The notes: a model not told the origin generated them from the letters alone. DNA of 63,989 nucleotides from NORP309 sp045107085 (GCA_045107085.1 JBGCFT010000062.1:1-63989); one strand, 5' to 3'. Shown: positions 27,891 to 37,963, numbered from the stretch's first letter. Program-made: numbers and translations.

Positions 27891-30800
27891 ATGAAAACAA
27901 TAAAGAGAGACAATGAATTTCTTCCAAAGAAATCCATTTTGTCGTTGTTGATTATTTCATTAATGTCTTTTAGTTCGGTCACTTATTCACAAGATGACGA
28001 TCAAACTAATGAAGAAGAGACTGATGAAGATGTCGTAGAACTTGCGCCAATTGTGGCAACTGGTTCTCGTCTACTGAGAGAGACTTATGAAAGTATTTCA
28101 CCAGTACAAGTAATCACAGCACAACAATCAAGAGCAGTAGGACAAATTAATGCTGATGATATTCTACAAAACTCAACAGCAGCTTCTGGTCAGCAGATTG
28201 ATTTAACATTTTCTGGTTTTGTATTAGACAACGGTCCTGGTGCAACAACAGTAAGTTTTAGAAATCTTGGACCTGGTCGTACATTATTTTTGCTTAACGG
28301 CAGAAGAGTAGGTGCATCAGGTGTTGAAGGTGTTCCAAGTGCTGCTGATTTAAGTTTAGTACCTGGCGGATTAATAGAAAGATATGAGTTGCTTTTAGAT
28401 GGCGCATCTTCTTTATACGGTTCTGATGCTGTTGCAGGTGTTGCAAATGCTATCCTAAGAAAAGATTTTAACGGTTTTGAAGTGGATTATAACTTAACAG
28501 TTCCAGAGCAATCTGGTGGCATTGAAAATACAGTTGCTGTTACATGGGGTCAAAACTATGACCGTGGTTTCATCGGCTTTGGTGCTCAAATCAACGAAAG
28601 TGAAGAAATTAAATTTGCCGATAGAGATTGGACTGGACGCTGTGCTGAGCACAGAGAAGAGGACATGAACGGCAATATTACTTCTCAAGATTTGTTTACA
28701 CTTAGAAATAATCTAATGGATTTAGAATCTTGTACTTTCCCATTATTGGTTGGTAGATTCATTTTACCAGGCAACTTAGGTGGCAGTATTTACTTCACAG
28801 AAGGATCTTCTAGTGGTGGTTTTGGTAATTGGACGGATAGTTCAGTTGCTGGTATTCCTTGGGATTCAAATAGTGACGGCGTCGCTGACATCAATTTTGG
28901 TGATTATGGAACATTCCAAGGCGTAACTGGTGGCAGTTTACAAGCGGAAAGAAAAACCCAAAATCTTATGTCTTATGGTGAGTACACGTTTGAAGGTGAA
29001 AATAACATAACACCTTATTATGAAGCGTTATATAGCCGTAGAGATACATTTCAAGACAGCGGACAACCTCAGTTTTTCCCTTTCATTCCAGCTGACAACC
29101 CATACAACTTATGTAACCCTGATGCCATCGGTGGTATTGATTGTGGTCTAGCATTTGACCAAGCATTTGAAGATCCAGCATTTATCGCTGCTTATATAGC
29201 AGAAAATGGCTGTGATCCTAGTGCTTCTGGCGATTGCCCTCAAGCAGGCGGAGCACGTGGTGCACTAAGAACTAGAGCAGTAGTTGGCGTACGTGGCGAC
29301 AGAGACACAACTTCAGCAACTGTAAAACAATACAGGGTTGTAGCCGGTCTTAAAGGTGATTTACCTGGAATGGACTGGGGTCAAATGAGTAATTGGAATT
29401 TTGATACTTATCTTTCTTACAATCGTTCAGAAGGTCTTGCAACCAGAGCTGGTATTAGAGAAGATCGTTATGATTATTCTGTAGAGACATCAAGAATTGA
29501 TCCTGTTACAGGTGAAGTGGTTTGTGGTAACAATGATGGCTGTGTTCCAATAAATATGTTTGCACCTTCATTATATAATGCTGTTGTTGGTGATTTTGCA
29601 ACGCAAGCAGAAAGAGACTACTTATTTGATTTAAGAACATTTAATACAAAAATTCAACAAACAATGTTTTCTGCATTCTTAAATGGTTACGTGTATGAAC
29701 TTCCTGCAGGACCTTTAGCAGCTGGTATTGGTGTTGAAATTCGTGAAGATGAAATTGAATCTATTCCTGATGAAATAGCACGTGACGGCCTATTCTTTGG
29801 CTTTTTCTCTGATGCTGGTGCAGTTGGTAAGAAAACAACCAAAGAAGTTTTTGCTGAAGTCAATGTTCCATTATTAGCTGGATACAAAGGTGCAGAGCAA
29901 TTAGATTTCAACATATCTGGTCGTTTAACCAAAGATGAGTTTTTCCCAAGTGCTGATACATTTTCTGCAAAATTGGGTTACCGCCCTATTCCTTCATTAT
30001 TCTTAAAAGCAACATTAGGTACTTCTTACAGAGCACCTAACTTAAGAGAAAACTTCTTATTGGCTCAATCAGGGTTTAACAATGTAGGAGATCCTTGTGT
30101 TGTTCCTGACGCAGTATATGATGGTGTAATTGATCCAGATACAGGAGAAGTAATTACTCCAGTTGATAGCTATTCGGCTACATTAGATGATCAGTTTAGG
30201 GGTAATACAGTAATTACTAACTGTACATTACAAGGTGCTCCACCTGCTGCTATCAGAGATGATAACTTAAACGGTGGTTTCTCTTCATACCAAACTGAAA
30301 TTACATCTGGTGGTTCTACAAATGTAACAGAAGAGCAATCAGATTCATTAACATATGGTTTTGCTTGGGATGTTCCTTTCGACAACGATTTCAACATGAC
30401 TGTTGGAGCGACTTACTATGAGATTGAAGTAAATAACACTATTGTTGAATCAACAACTGGAAGTATTATTAACGGCTGTTACCGTGATGAAGATTTCAAC
30501 AGTACTTTATGTCAACGTGTTGTTCGTGGTACAGATGGTTTAATTACAAATGTAGATGCTGGATTCGTTAACAGAGATAACTTGACTGTTAGAGGTATTG
30601 ATATTAATCTTAATGTCGATACAACTGTCGATATCTTTGAAAAACCAGTAGATTTCGGTCTTGATGTTGTCTTAACACGCACTAAGGAAAATTCTGAATT
30701 ATTCTTAGGTGAAGCCGGTCCTGAAGACGATGAGTTAGAAGACTTTACTGGTGATTTTGGTTTACCAAGATGGTCTGGAACTGTTAACTTAAGAGCTAGA

Positions 30801-31202
30801 TACGATGATTTCCGCGTTAACTGGCAGACCCGTTATATTGGTGATGTTTCAGTAGACGTATTGGATTACTTTGGTAATATTGAAGGTGTTGATACAATTG
30901 ATGTCAGAGACATTGATGGTGACGGTGATACTTCTGAAGTACTTACTATATTCTCGGATACTTGTGAAGCACCAAATCTTTGTAGAGATGTTGGTGATGC
31001 AGATGATTACTTTGTACATACCTTGTCAGTATTCTGGGAAAAAGATGACTGGACGGTTGGTTTCGGTATAAGAAACATCTTTAACGATGAGCCACCAGAA
31101 GTTGATCCATCAGAAGCATTTGTCATTGGTAATGCACCAATTGGTCAAGGTTATGACTTAAATGGTAGAAGATACTTCTTAAATGTTGGTAAAAGATTCT
31201 AA
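27891..31202 (+). CDS. Large TonB-dependent outer-membrane receptor
   Basis: 1103 residues, longer than most receptors. The signal peptide ends near SSVTYSQ (about 28-34) and is followed by an acidic linker, a plug with PIVATGSRL and VSFRNLGPGRTLFLLNGRR, and a barrel ending FLNVGKRF with the terminal aromatic residue. The extra length comes from long cysteine-containing extracellular loops (for example CNPDAIGG and CTLQGAPP). Such receptors are frequently paired with peptidases and take up peptides or glycans; here an S9 peptidase gene follows after a terminator. The ligand is unknown. The ribosome site is AGGAGGG. Confidence 0.92.
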   Translation: MKTIKRDNEFLPKKSILSLLIISLMSFSSVTYSQDDDQTNEEETDEDVVELAPIVATGSRLLRETYESISPVQVITAQQSRAVGQINADDILQNSTAASGQQIDLTFSGFVLDNGPGATTVSFRNLGPGRTLFLLNGRRVGASGVEGVPSAADLSLVPGGLIERYELLLDGASSLYGSDAVAGVANAILRKDFNGFEVDYNLTVPEQSGGIENTVAVTWGQNYDRGFIGFGAQINESEEIKFADRDWTGRCAEHREEDMNGNITSQDLFTLRNNLMDLESCTFPLLVGRFILPGNLGGSIYFTEGSSSGGFGNWTDSSVAGIPWDSNSDGVADINFGDYGTFQGVTGGSLQAERKTQNLMSYGEYTFEGENNITPYYEALYSRRDTFQDSGQPQFFPFIPADNPYNLCNPDAIGGIDCGLAFDQAFEDPAFIAAYIAENGCDPSASGDCPQAGGARGALRTRAVVGVRGDRDTTSATVKQYRVVAGLKGDLPGMDWGQMSNWNFDTYLSYNRSEGLATRAGIREDRYDYSVETSRIDPVTGEVVCGNNDGCVPINMFAPSLYNAVVGDFATQAERDYLFDLRTFNTKIQQTMFSAFLNGYVYELPAGPLAAGIGVEIREDEIESIPDEIARDGLFFGFFSDAGAVGKKTTKEVFAEVNVPLLAGYKGAEQLDFNISGRLTKDEFFPSADTFSAKLGYRPIPSLFLKATLGTSYRAPNLRENFLLAQSGFNNVGDPCVVPDAVYDGVIDPDTGEVITPVDSYSATLDDQFRGNTVITNCTLQGAPPAAIRDDNLNGGFSSYQTEITSGGSTNVTEEQSDSLTYGFAWDVPFDNDFNMTVGATYYEIEVNNTIVESTTGSIINGCYRDEDFNSTLCQRVVRGTDGLITNVDAGFVNRDNLTVRGIDINLNVDTTVDIFEKPVDFGLDVVLTRTKENSELFLGEAGPEDDELEDFTGDFGLPRWSGTVNLRARYDDFRVNWQTRYIGDVSVDVLDYFGNIEGVDTIDVRDIDGDGDTSEVLTIFSDTCEAPNLCRDVGDADDYFVHTLSVFWEKDDWTVGFGIRNIFNDEPPEVDPSEAFVIGNAPIGQGYDLNGRRYFLNVGKRF

Positions 31203-31225
31203 AGATCTGATACTAATTATTTAAC

Positions 31226-31260
31226 AAAAAAACCCTTTGTTTTTCAAAGGGTTTTTTTTT
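31226..31260 (+). terminator. Intrinsic terminator after the large receptor gene
   Basis: AACCCTTTG / CAAAGGGTT stem with a TTTTT loop and a long run of T after it. Confidence 0.93.
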
Positions 31261-31263
31261 GTG

Positions 31264-31269
31264 TATAAT
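31264..31269 (+). promoter_or_regulatory. Candidate -10 element of the S9 peptidase gene
   Basis: A perfect TATAAT immediately after the terminator and about 27 bp before the ATG. The -35 region would fall inside the terminator stem and shows no good match. Confidence 0.35.
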
Positions 31270-31295
31270 AGAGTCAAAAATTATAGGTGAAAATT

Positions 31296-33251
31296 ATGAA
31301 AAACATTAAATATCTAATCTTATTATTTCTAATTAATATTTCAGTTTCAATGGCTGCAAAAGTAGCAGAACCATATCCTTTAGAATATTTTGCTAAAAGA
31401 TTTAGCATCAACAACGTTGAAATATCTCCAGATGGAAAGCAACTGGCTTTACTGAGAATTTCAACTACAGAAGGAAATCCAGTACTAGAAATCTACCAAA
31501 CAAAAGACTTGTCTATTAAACCATTTCGGATGGATGCAGATCCTATGGAAATTACAGGCTATGGCTGGATTAGTAATAAAGATATCATAGTGACTCTTAG
31601 ACAAAAAGTAAGAGATAAAATAGATGGCTTTAATCAAGGCGCATATGAAACAAGACTTGCTAAGTTAAACTTAAGAACCAAGAAGATAAAACAATTTGAT
31701 TCAGTTGGTGATCGAATAGTAAGCTCGCTTAGATCAAAACCGAATAAAGTAATATTAGGAAGAAGTGTAGATTTAAAAATAAGCTCTAAATCTTCCAACT
31801 CGTTCAGACCAACTAATTACTATGAGTTGAATTTAAAGACTGGTGCCAAAAAGCTCATGATTAAAGCCAAAATTTCACTATCAAATATTATATTTGACAG
31901 TGAAGGCAATCCTCGCATAGGTTTTGGTAGAGATTTATCTGAAAAAGAATCGGTCTATTATTATCGAGCAGTTGGAAGTAAAAAATGGAAAGAAATATAT
32001 AGGCTACATGAAGATTCATTTGAGAGCTTCAATATTCAAGGCATAGACCATACAAAACCCGATACACTATTTGTTGTTGCCCATAACGGCGAGGATAAAA
32101 CTTCTTTGTGGGAATTTGATGTTAAAAATAATAAATTTGGTGAAAAAATTTATGGGAGATCAGATGTTGATATCACTGGTGTAGTTGATCACAGTGATGT
32201 TTGGAATAAACCTGATCAAGTAGTAGGTTTGACTTATAGCACAGATAAAAGAAAACGAGAATTCTTTGATGCAGAAGAAGCAGGCTTATATAAACAACTT
32301 GAAACAATTATACCAAACGCACATAACCTAACTATCTCTAGCAGAGCTAAAGATAACAACAGCATGGTTGTAACTAATTCAGGTCCTCGTGATCCAGGAA
32401 CTTATTATCTTGTTAAAGACAACAAATTAGCAGTCATTGGTTCAAGAAATCCAAGAATAAAACCAGAAAATCTTGCCGATGTTAAATACCTAAAATACAA
32501 AGCAAGAGATGGAAAAATAATCAGAGCCTTTGCTACCATACCTAATGGAGAAGGTCCATTTCCTACAATTGTAATGCCTCATGGCGGTCCATTTGTAAGC
32601 GAAGTTGTCAGCTATGACGAATGGGGACAAATGCTTGCTAATAATGGATATTTAGTATTACAACCACAATACAGAGGATCGAGAGGATTTGGTTTAGATT
32701 TTTACCAAGCAGCCTTTATTAATGGTGGAGAAGGCGGCGGAGCCATGCAAGACGATAAAGATGATGGCGTGAAATATTTAATTAAAAAAGGCCTCGCTGA
32801 TCCTGATAGAGTTGCCATGTTTGGTTGGTCTTATGGTGGCTATGCTGCTTTAATTGCTGCCGCTAGAGAAGATCAATTGTATCAATGTGTCATTGCTGGA
32901 GCTGCAGTATCAGACAATAATTTACAAATCAATTATTATAAAACCCGATTAAGTGGTTCTGGAGAAGTAGAACAAATAAACATGTGGCAAGATAGTATTT
33001 CTCCAATAGAAGAAGTACAAAAAGTGAATGTCCCAATTTTATTAGTCCATGGAAGCATTGACCAAAGGGTTCCGCCGGAACATGCAGAAAGATACAGAGA
33101 AGAATTAAAAAAACACAATAAAAACTTTGAATACCTAGAACTTGATGGTGCTGATCATTTTTCTAACACTTTATTTTATAACCATAAAATTAAACTTTAT
33201 GAAGCTATGACAGATTACTTAAAAAATAAATGTGGTCCAGAAGGACTGTAA
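31296..33251 (+). CDS. Secreted S9 (prolyl oligopeptidase) family peptidase
   Basis: 651 residues from the ATG at 31296, preceded by TAGGTGA at suitable spacing; a GTG three codons upstream overlaps that site. The signal peptide ends near SMAA-K. An N-terminal propeller region is followed by an alpha/beta-hydrolase catalytic domain: nucleophile S512 in GWSYGGYAA, D589 in GSIDQRV, H621 in GADHFS. The pattern fits the acylaminoacyl/dipeptidyl peptidase branch. Likely periplasmic, degrading oligopeptides imported by the adjacent TonB receptor, which ties this region to protein use. Confidence 0.93.
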   Translation: MKNIKYLILLFLINISVSMAAKVAEPYPLEYFAKRFSINNVEISPDGKQLALLRISTTEGNPVLEIYQTKDLSIKPFRMDADPMEITGYGWISNKDIIVTLRQKVRDKIDGFNQGAYETRLAKLNLRTKKIKQFDSVGDRIVSSLRSKPNKVILGRSVDLKISSKSSNSFRPTNYYELNLKTGAKKLMIKAKISLSNIIFDSEGNPRIGFGRDLSEKESVYYYRAVGSKKWKEIYRLHEDSFESFNIQGIDHTKPDTLFVVAHNGEDKTSLWEFDVKNNKFGEKIYGRSDVDITGVVDHSDVWNKPDQVVGLTYSTDKRKREFFDAEEAGLYKQLETIIPNAHNLTISSRAKDNNSMVVTNSGPRDPGTYYLVKDNKLAVIGSRNPRIKPENLADVKYLKYKARDGKIIRAFATIPNGEGPFPTIVMPHGGPFVSEVVSYDEWGQMLANNGYLVLQPQYRGSRGFGLDFYQAAFINGGEGGGAMQDDKDDGVKYLIKKGLADPDRVAMFGWSYGGYAALIAAAREDQLYQCVIAGAAVSDNNLQINYYKTRLSGSGEVEQINMWQDSISPIEEVQKVNVPILLVHGSIDQRVPPEHAERYREELKKHNKNFEYLELDGADHFSNTLFYNHKIKLYEAMTDYLKNKCGPEGL

Positions 33252-33276
33252 TATATATTTATAAAATTTATCTAAC

Positions 33277-33316
33277 AAGCCTTAATGGTTCCAAATGAAT
33301 CATTAAGGCTTTTTTA
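33277..33316 (+). terminator. Intrinsic terminator after the S9 peptidase gene
   Basis: AAGCCTTAATG / CATTAAGGCTT, an 11-bp perfect stem with a 13-nt loop and a T-tract. Confidence 0.9.
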
Positions 33317-33442
33317 GTTCTTAAACATTCTAATTCCTTGCCATAAAATTGACATAATTAATCAGATATAAAAATAAGCTTGCACTAAATTAACATTATA
33401 AAGTGTTTTAATAGAACCATAAGTTAATAACAGGAAGCCAAA

Positions 33443-35533
33443 ATGTCTGAAAAAATAACACAAACTAAAAACATACGTCAAAAGTTAGAAAATCTAAACA
33501 CTAATAAACCTAAAAACATATCAAAAAAATTTAGTTATAAGCAAAAATATAAAGGTTTAGGTTTAAATTGGCGAGATGTTGTCATATTAATATTTGCTTT
33601 ATTTTTCGTAGGTCTGTATCAAGTACAAGCGCATGCTCAAGAACATTTTGATTTGTCAGACATAGATACTTCTATGATGCTTTCCTATAATAAAAATGAC
33701 AATAATTATGGAGCCCTAACTTTATTAAACTCTAAGTATTCAATAAATATAACTGGAATCATAGCAGAAGTTAACATAAAACAAATATTCAAAAACAATT
33801 CAAACAATTGGATAGAAGAAGGAATGTATGCATTCCCAGTAGCAGAAAATGCGGCAGTTGATCAAATGAAATTAAAGATTGGTCAAAGAATATTAGAAAG
33901 TGAAATACATGAAAAAGAAGCGGCGAAACAAATTTATGAATCTGCCAAAAATCAAGGACTAACAGCCAGTATTGTTAAACAGCACAGACCTAATTTATTT
34001 ACCACAGAAGTGGCAAATATTATGCCAAACGAAATTGTTGAAGTAGAAATAAACTATCAACAAACAATTAGATATGATGCAGGGCATTTTGATTTTCGAT
34101 TACCGCTAGCAATTAAAAATCGGTATATGCAAGACAGATATCTTTCTTATCTTGATAATAATAGTCTTGATGATAACGTTCTACCCAATTCAAATGCTAT
34201 TGACAAAGGCCTCAGATCTATAAATATTAATATTGAAGCTGGTTTTGATATTTCAGAAATAACTAGTTTAAACCATAAAGTCATCATACAAGATAATCAT
34301 GTTTTTCAAGAAGTTAGTTTAAAAGATAATGTTCTTTACGATAAAAATGATTTTGTTTTAAGGTGGCATCCTACAACTGGTAACAAGCCAGAAGCGGCAA
34401 TGTTTAGTGAAGTTATTAAAGGTAACGAATATGTATTATTGATGTTGTTGCCACCAAAAACTAATGTTGATATAGAACAAAAGCGTGAAGTAGTTTTCAT
34501 TATAGACACATCAGGTTCTATGCATGGCAATGCGATGAACTCGGCTAAAGATGCACTGTATTTTGGTTTAACACAACTTAAAACTACAGATAAATTTAAT
34601 ATTATTGAATTTAATACCCAAGCACAACCTTTATTCGAAAAATCAGTAATATCAGATTATGAAAATATTAATCAAGCAATAGATTTCATTGATAATTTAA
34701 AATCAGATGGTGGAACAAATATGGCTCCTGCTCTTGAACAAGCAATGCAGAATGTAGGAGAAAAAGATTTTTTAAAACAAATAATATTTATAACCGATGG
34801 TTCTGTAGGAAATGAAGCACAGTTATTCAAACAAATCGATGAACATATAAACAACGCTCGTTTATTTACAATAGCAATCGGTGAGGCACCTAATAATTAC
34901 TTTATGAATAAAGCTGCATTAATTGGAAGAGGTACTTATACAAACATTTCAAAATTATCAGATGTTGATACCACCATGAATCAACTTTTTAAAAAAATAT
35001 CATCCCCCGCATTGACAAATATTTTCGTGGATTGGAATACGCCTGTAGAACAAAACCCAAGAATTATTCCAGATCTGTATAGTGATCAGCCCGTAATAAT
35101 TACAGCCAAGTTAAATAAGTTTAATGAAAACCCTATTTTAAGTGGCTTCATTAATAAAGATACATTTTCTAAATCTTTTAATCTATATAAAGACGGACGA
35201 TCCAGTGGTATAGCAAAATTATGGGCTAGAAATCAAATTGAAGATCTAACAGATGATTATATGCTTATGAATGATTCGGAAGATTTGATCAAACAACAAA
35301 TCATTGATATAGGATTACAATATAATTTAGTTAGCCAATTTACGAGCCTAGTGGCAGTTGATAAAAATCCAGAACTTAGTCGTTTAGTTGCTATTCAAGC
35401 AAAAGACATACACCAAATCAAAACATTACAGCAAGTAGCATACCCTCAAACAGCTTTAGGTTGGAAATGGCAACTGCTCATTGGAATAATGCTAATAATG
35501 GCTTATTTAGTAACAAAAACTAAATACAGATAA
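33443..35533 (+). CDS. Sortase substrate: VIT / von Willebrand A surface protein
   Basis: 696 residues. An N-terminal cytoplasmic stretch of about 50 residues leads into a signal/membrane helix (ending VQAHAQ). A VIT domain (about 85-220) precedes a VWA domain whose MIDAS reads DTSGS (D355, S357, S359). The C-terminus shows YPQTA (667-671), then a hydrophobic helix (about 677-690) and a basic tail, the three parts of a sorting signal. This is the layout of the marine proteobacterial sortase target family, whose partner is encoded 1 nt downstream. The usual first residue Leu is replaced by Tyr. Likely anchored outside the inner membrane or displayed at the surface; its role is unknown. Confidence 0.85.
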   Translation: MSEKITQTKNIRQKLENLNTNKPKNISKKFSYKQKYKGLGLNWRDVVILIFALFFVGLYQVQAHAQEHFDLSDIDTSMMLSYNKNDNNYGALTLLNSKYSINITGIIAEVNIKQIFKNNSNNWIEEGMYAFPVAENAAVDQMKLKIGQRILESEIHEKEAAKQIYESAKNQGLTASIVKQHRPNLFTTEVANIMPNEIVEVEINYQQTIRYDAGHFDFRLPLAIKNRYMQDRYLSYLDNNSLDDNVLPNSNAIDKGLRSININIEAGFDISEITSLNHKVIIQDNHVFQEVSLKDNVLYDKNDFVLRWHPTTGNKPEAAMFSEVIKGNEYVLLMLLPPKTNVDIEQKREVVFIIDTSGSMHGNAMNSAKDALYFGLTQLKTTDKFNIIEFNTQAQPLFEKSVISDYENINQAIDFIDNLKSDGGTNMAPALEQAMQNVGEKDFLKQIIFITDGSVGNEAQLFKQIDEHINNARLFTIAIGEAPNNYFMNKAALIGRGTYTNISKLSDVDTTMNQLFKKISSPALTNIFVDWNTPVEQNPRIIPDLYSDQPVIITAKLNKFNENPILSGFINKDTFSKSFNLYKDGRSSGIAKLWARNQIEDLTDDYMLMNDSEDLIKQQIIDIGLQYNLVSQFTSLVAVDKNPELSRLVAIQAKDIHQIKTLQQVAYPQTALGWKWQLLIGIMLIMAYLVTKTKYR

Positions 35534-35534
35534 T

Positions 35535-36128
35535 ATGAAAAAAGTATTCAGTATCATATTTTTTAGCTTAGGAATCTTTTATTTATCAAAAACAGGATAC
35601 ATCTTAATAAAATCAGAGTTATCACAATATTTTATTCACCAAGCATGGCAAACCACATTACTAGATAAAGAGAATCATAAACCCTGGACATGGGCCGACA
35701 CATTTCCTATCATGCAATTGCGTTTTCCAAGAATAAATCAATCAAGTTATATACTTGATGGAGCTAGCCTCAGGAACATGGCTTTTTCTGCAGCTAGGAT
35801 GAGCAGTAGTGGTATGCCAGGACAGTCAAAAACAACTGTCGTTTCTGGACACAAAGACAGTCATTTTGAATATTTAAAAAATATTCGTATTGGTGATAAA
35901 ATCATTGTCCAAGATAAAAATCAATCCCATCAATTTATCGTTAAAGCAACAAACATTATTGACAGCAAAAAAGAAAAAATATTGATTCGTAACATTAATG
36001 AATTAGTTTTAACAACGTGTTATCCTTTTTCTGATTTTCAATTTGGCGGCAGCCTAAGGTTTATCGTTTATGCGGTTCCAATTAATACTGAGAATAAAAC
36101 ACAGAATATAACTTATACTAACAACTAA
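35535..36128 (+). CDS. Proteobacterial dedicated sortase
   Basis: 197 residues: an N-terminal membrane anchor (about 4-24) and a sortase barrel with all three catalytic residues: H106 in SGHKDSHF, C162 in LTTCYPF and R175 in GGSLRF. Sortases cleave at a C-terminal motif and transfer the substrate to an amine acceptor. In Gram-negative bacteria one specialised family acts on a single neighbouring substrate. The gap to the VIT/VWA gene is 1 nt, so they are co-translated. The acceptor in a diderm envelope is not established. The class and catalytic triad are firmly seen; the dedicated-pair role is family knowledge. Confidence 0.9.
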   Translation: MKKVFSIIFFSLGIFYLSKTGYILIKSELSQYFIHQAWQTTLLDKENHKPWTWADTFPIMQLRFPRINQSSYILDGASLRNMAFSAARMSSSGMPGQSKTTVVSGHKDSHFEYLKNIRIGDKIIVQDKNQSHQFIVKATNIIDSKKEKILIRNINELVLTTCYPFSDFQFGGSLRFIVYAVPINTENKTQNITYTNN

Positions 36129-36235
36129 CTTTTGTGGCTTTCAATCGTTATTATAAAGTAGGTGATAAAAACTGAACAGAACTTAATCTCAATACAGTTG
36201 TCGCACTATGTATAATACAATTAAGAGGACTGGCA

Positions 36236-37687
36236 GTGGAACAAGAAAAATCTAATCAAAAAGAATCCATTTATTTCAAAATCATTGCCTTTTTATCTTT
36301 AACAGACACAAAAGTATTATCAAAAAGTGGTAACTACGATCGCATGTTAGCATATGCTATGGTGTTTAGACAGCTCGTTACATTTGTATTTACCTTCTTA
36401 TTATTTACCTATGGTGTTTCATTATTTTTAGGCACTACAGCATCTGTTGTCTCAGGTTTTGTCTTTGCCCTTACTTTATTTTTTCTGGATCAAGCCATTA
36501 TTGGATCTGATTGGGCTCTAAAAAATCCATTCAAAGGGGGTTTACCAATTCGCAAAATGTTTGGATTAATCCCGAGGATTCTCTACTCATTAATTATTGC
36601 AATTGGATTGGCTACTTTGGCAGAAATCAGTCTACAAGCCAATGCTATTGATGAACAGATACAAAAAGATGTAGTTAATAATAATAAAGAATATTTTAAA
36701 CGAATGGCAGATTATGAAGGGGAATTGGATACAGCCGTCAATACAAGTAAACAAAACCTATTAGATATTCAAAATCAGATAATAGCGATTAATGAAGAAC
36801 AAAAATCATTTTTAGCCGCTGATAAAGCTTATGATGTTGAAACAATCAAAAACAATATAGACTACGCTCAAGTAACACTTGATGAACTACAAACATCTCA
36901 AAAATTATTGATCAATGAACTTGGCCAACAAAATGAAAACTTATCAAAGGCTCGTCAAGACTATCAATTTTGGTTTAATGAGTCCCTGTTAGAAAGAACA
37001 GGAAAAGATGGAAGAGCACCAACCGAGGGACCAAAGTACAAAAGAGCCGTAAAAACATATGAAGAACTGAAACTATTAATCCCCATTATTGAAGCAGACA
37101 TAGAAAGCAACCAACTCAAAATAGATAAAGTAGAGAGTGAAATTGTAGGGGCCACCGAAGAACTCAACAAGTTCCAACAAATAAACAACACATTAGAGAA
37201 TAAAGAAAATAATTTTTTAGCCAATCAGAACCTTCTTGCCAACCTAGATCAATCGACCCAACTTGCTCAATCTGAATTAAATAATTTAATTGATGAAAAA
37301 CAAATAAAATTAGACCAACATAGAACAACGCTTCAAAACGAAGGGTTATTTTTTGAGCGAAAAACTGGAGTACTTACAAGATACATTGCGCTTCAAAAAA
37401 TTCATGCAGATCCTGAATTCGGTACTGTAGCTACGCTGTTTAGTTATATGTTAAAAATATTTTTTATTGCCATTGAACTTATGCCAGTGATAATTAAGTT
37501 ATTCTTTAGTCCCTTTAGTTTTTATTCATTAAGAATGTACAGAAAAATGCAAATAGCATTAATAAAAGAAAGAAACATCCTAGAAACAGCAGAAATGAAC
37601 TACCTAAAAGAAAAACATACAAGAGAACAAGAATTACAAAGCTTTATAGGAAAAGATAAGGCACTTGAGAAGACAATAATTATTTAA
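36236..37687 (+). CDS. DUF4407 membrane protein with central coiled coil
   Basis: 483 residues from a GTG preceded by AAGAGGA at 5-6 nt. Membrane segments lie at about 40-60, 62-80 and 108-128 and a fourth near 400-425. Between them is a long acidic-basic coiled coil (about 150-370). The C-terminal 60 residues are charged and helical. The architecture matches DUF4407, a family without known function. The gene is downstream of the sortase after a 107-bp gap with a TATAAT at 36211, so it may be separate from the sortase unit. No catalytic motif is visible. Confidence 0.8.
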   Translation: MEQEKSNQKESIYFKIIAFLSLTDTKVLSKSGNYDRMLAYAMVFRQLVTFVFTFLLFTYGVSLFLGTTASVVSGFVFALTLFFLDQAIIGSDWALKNPFKGGLPIRKMFGLIPRILYSLIIAIGLATLAEISLQANAIDEQIQKDVVNNNKEYFKRMADYEGELDTAVNTSKQNLLDIQNQIIAINEEQKSFLAADKAYDVETIKNNIDYAQVTLDELQTSQKLLINELGQQNENLSKARQDYQFWFNESLLERTGKDGRAPTEGPKYKRAVKTYEELKLLIPIIEADIESNQLKIDKVESEIVGATEELNKFQQINNTLENKENNFLANQNLLANLDQSTQLAQSELNNLIDEKQIKLDQHRTTLQNEGLFFERKTGVLTRYIALQKIHADPEFGTVATLFSYMLKIFFIAIELMPVIIKLFFSPFSFYSLRMYRKMQIALIKERNILETAEMNYLKEKHTREQELQSFIGKDKALEKTIII

Positions 37688-37741
37688 TCCTTAATATCTG
37701 CTAATAAAAGTTAAAATTATCAAAGCAATAAAAATAAAGAG

Positions 37742-37769
37742 TTGCATTTTATCAAGTTAGTGTTAAAAT
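37742..37769 (+). promoter_or_regulatory. Promoter of the initiator tRNA gene
   Basis: TTGCAT and TAAAAT with a 16-bp spacer, ending 15 bp before the mature tRNA 5' end. Probably also the promoter of the rimP-truB genes. Confidence 0.55.
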
Positions 37770-37784
37770 CCTCAATCTTGATGA

Positions 37785-37861
<77 letters not shown>

Positions 37862-37898
37862 ATTTAATACAGAAAACTAAATGACATGTTTTCTGCTT

Positions 37899-37924
37899 AA
37901 AAGGCTCCTTTCGGGGCCTTTTTT
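37899..37924 (+). terminator. Terminator or attenuator between tRNA-fMet and rimP
   Basis: A 10-bp stem with one G:T pair (AAAAGGCTCC / GGGGCCTTTT), TTTC loop, T-tract. Since no promoter is seen before rimP, it is probably leaky, letting some transcription through. Confidence 0.8.
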
Positions 37925-37963
37925 GATGGTGAAAATAAAAGTAAAAATTAATAAAATAAACAG

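Noticed and set aside
33349..33380. TTGACA followed by AT-rich sequence as promoter of the sortase substrate, similar to the pdsR promoter (shared TTGACAT and TTAATCA)
   Set aside because: No -10 hexamer at a usable spacing; the similarity may reflect base composition.
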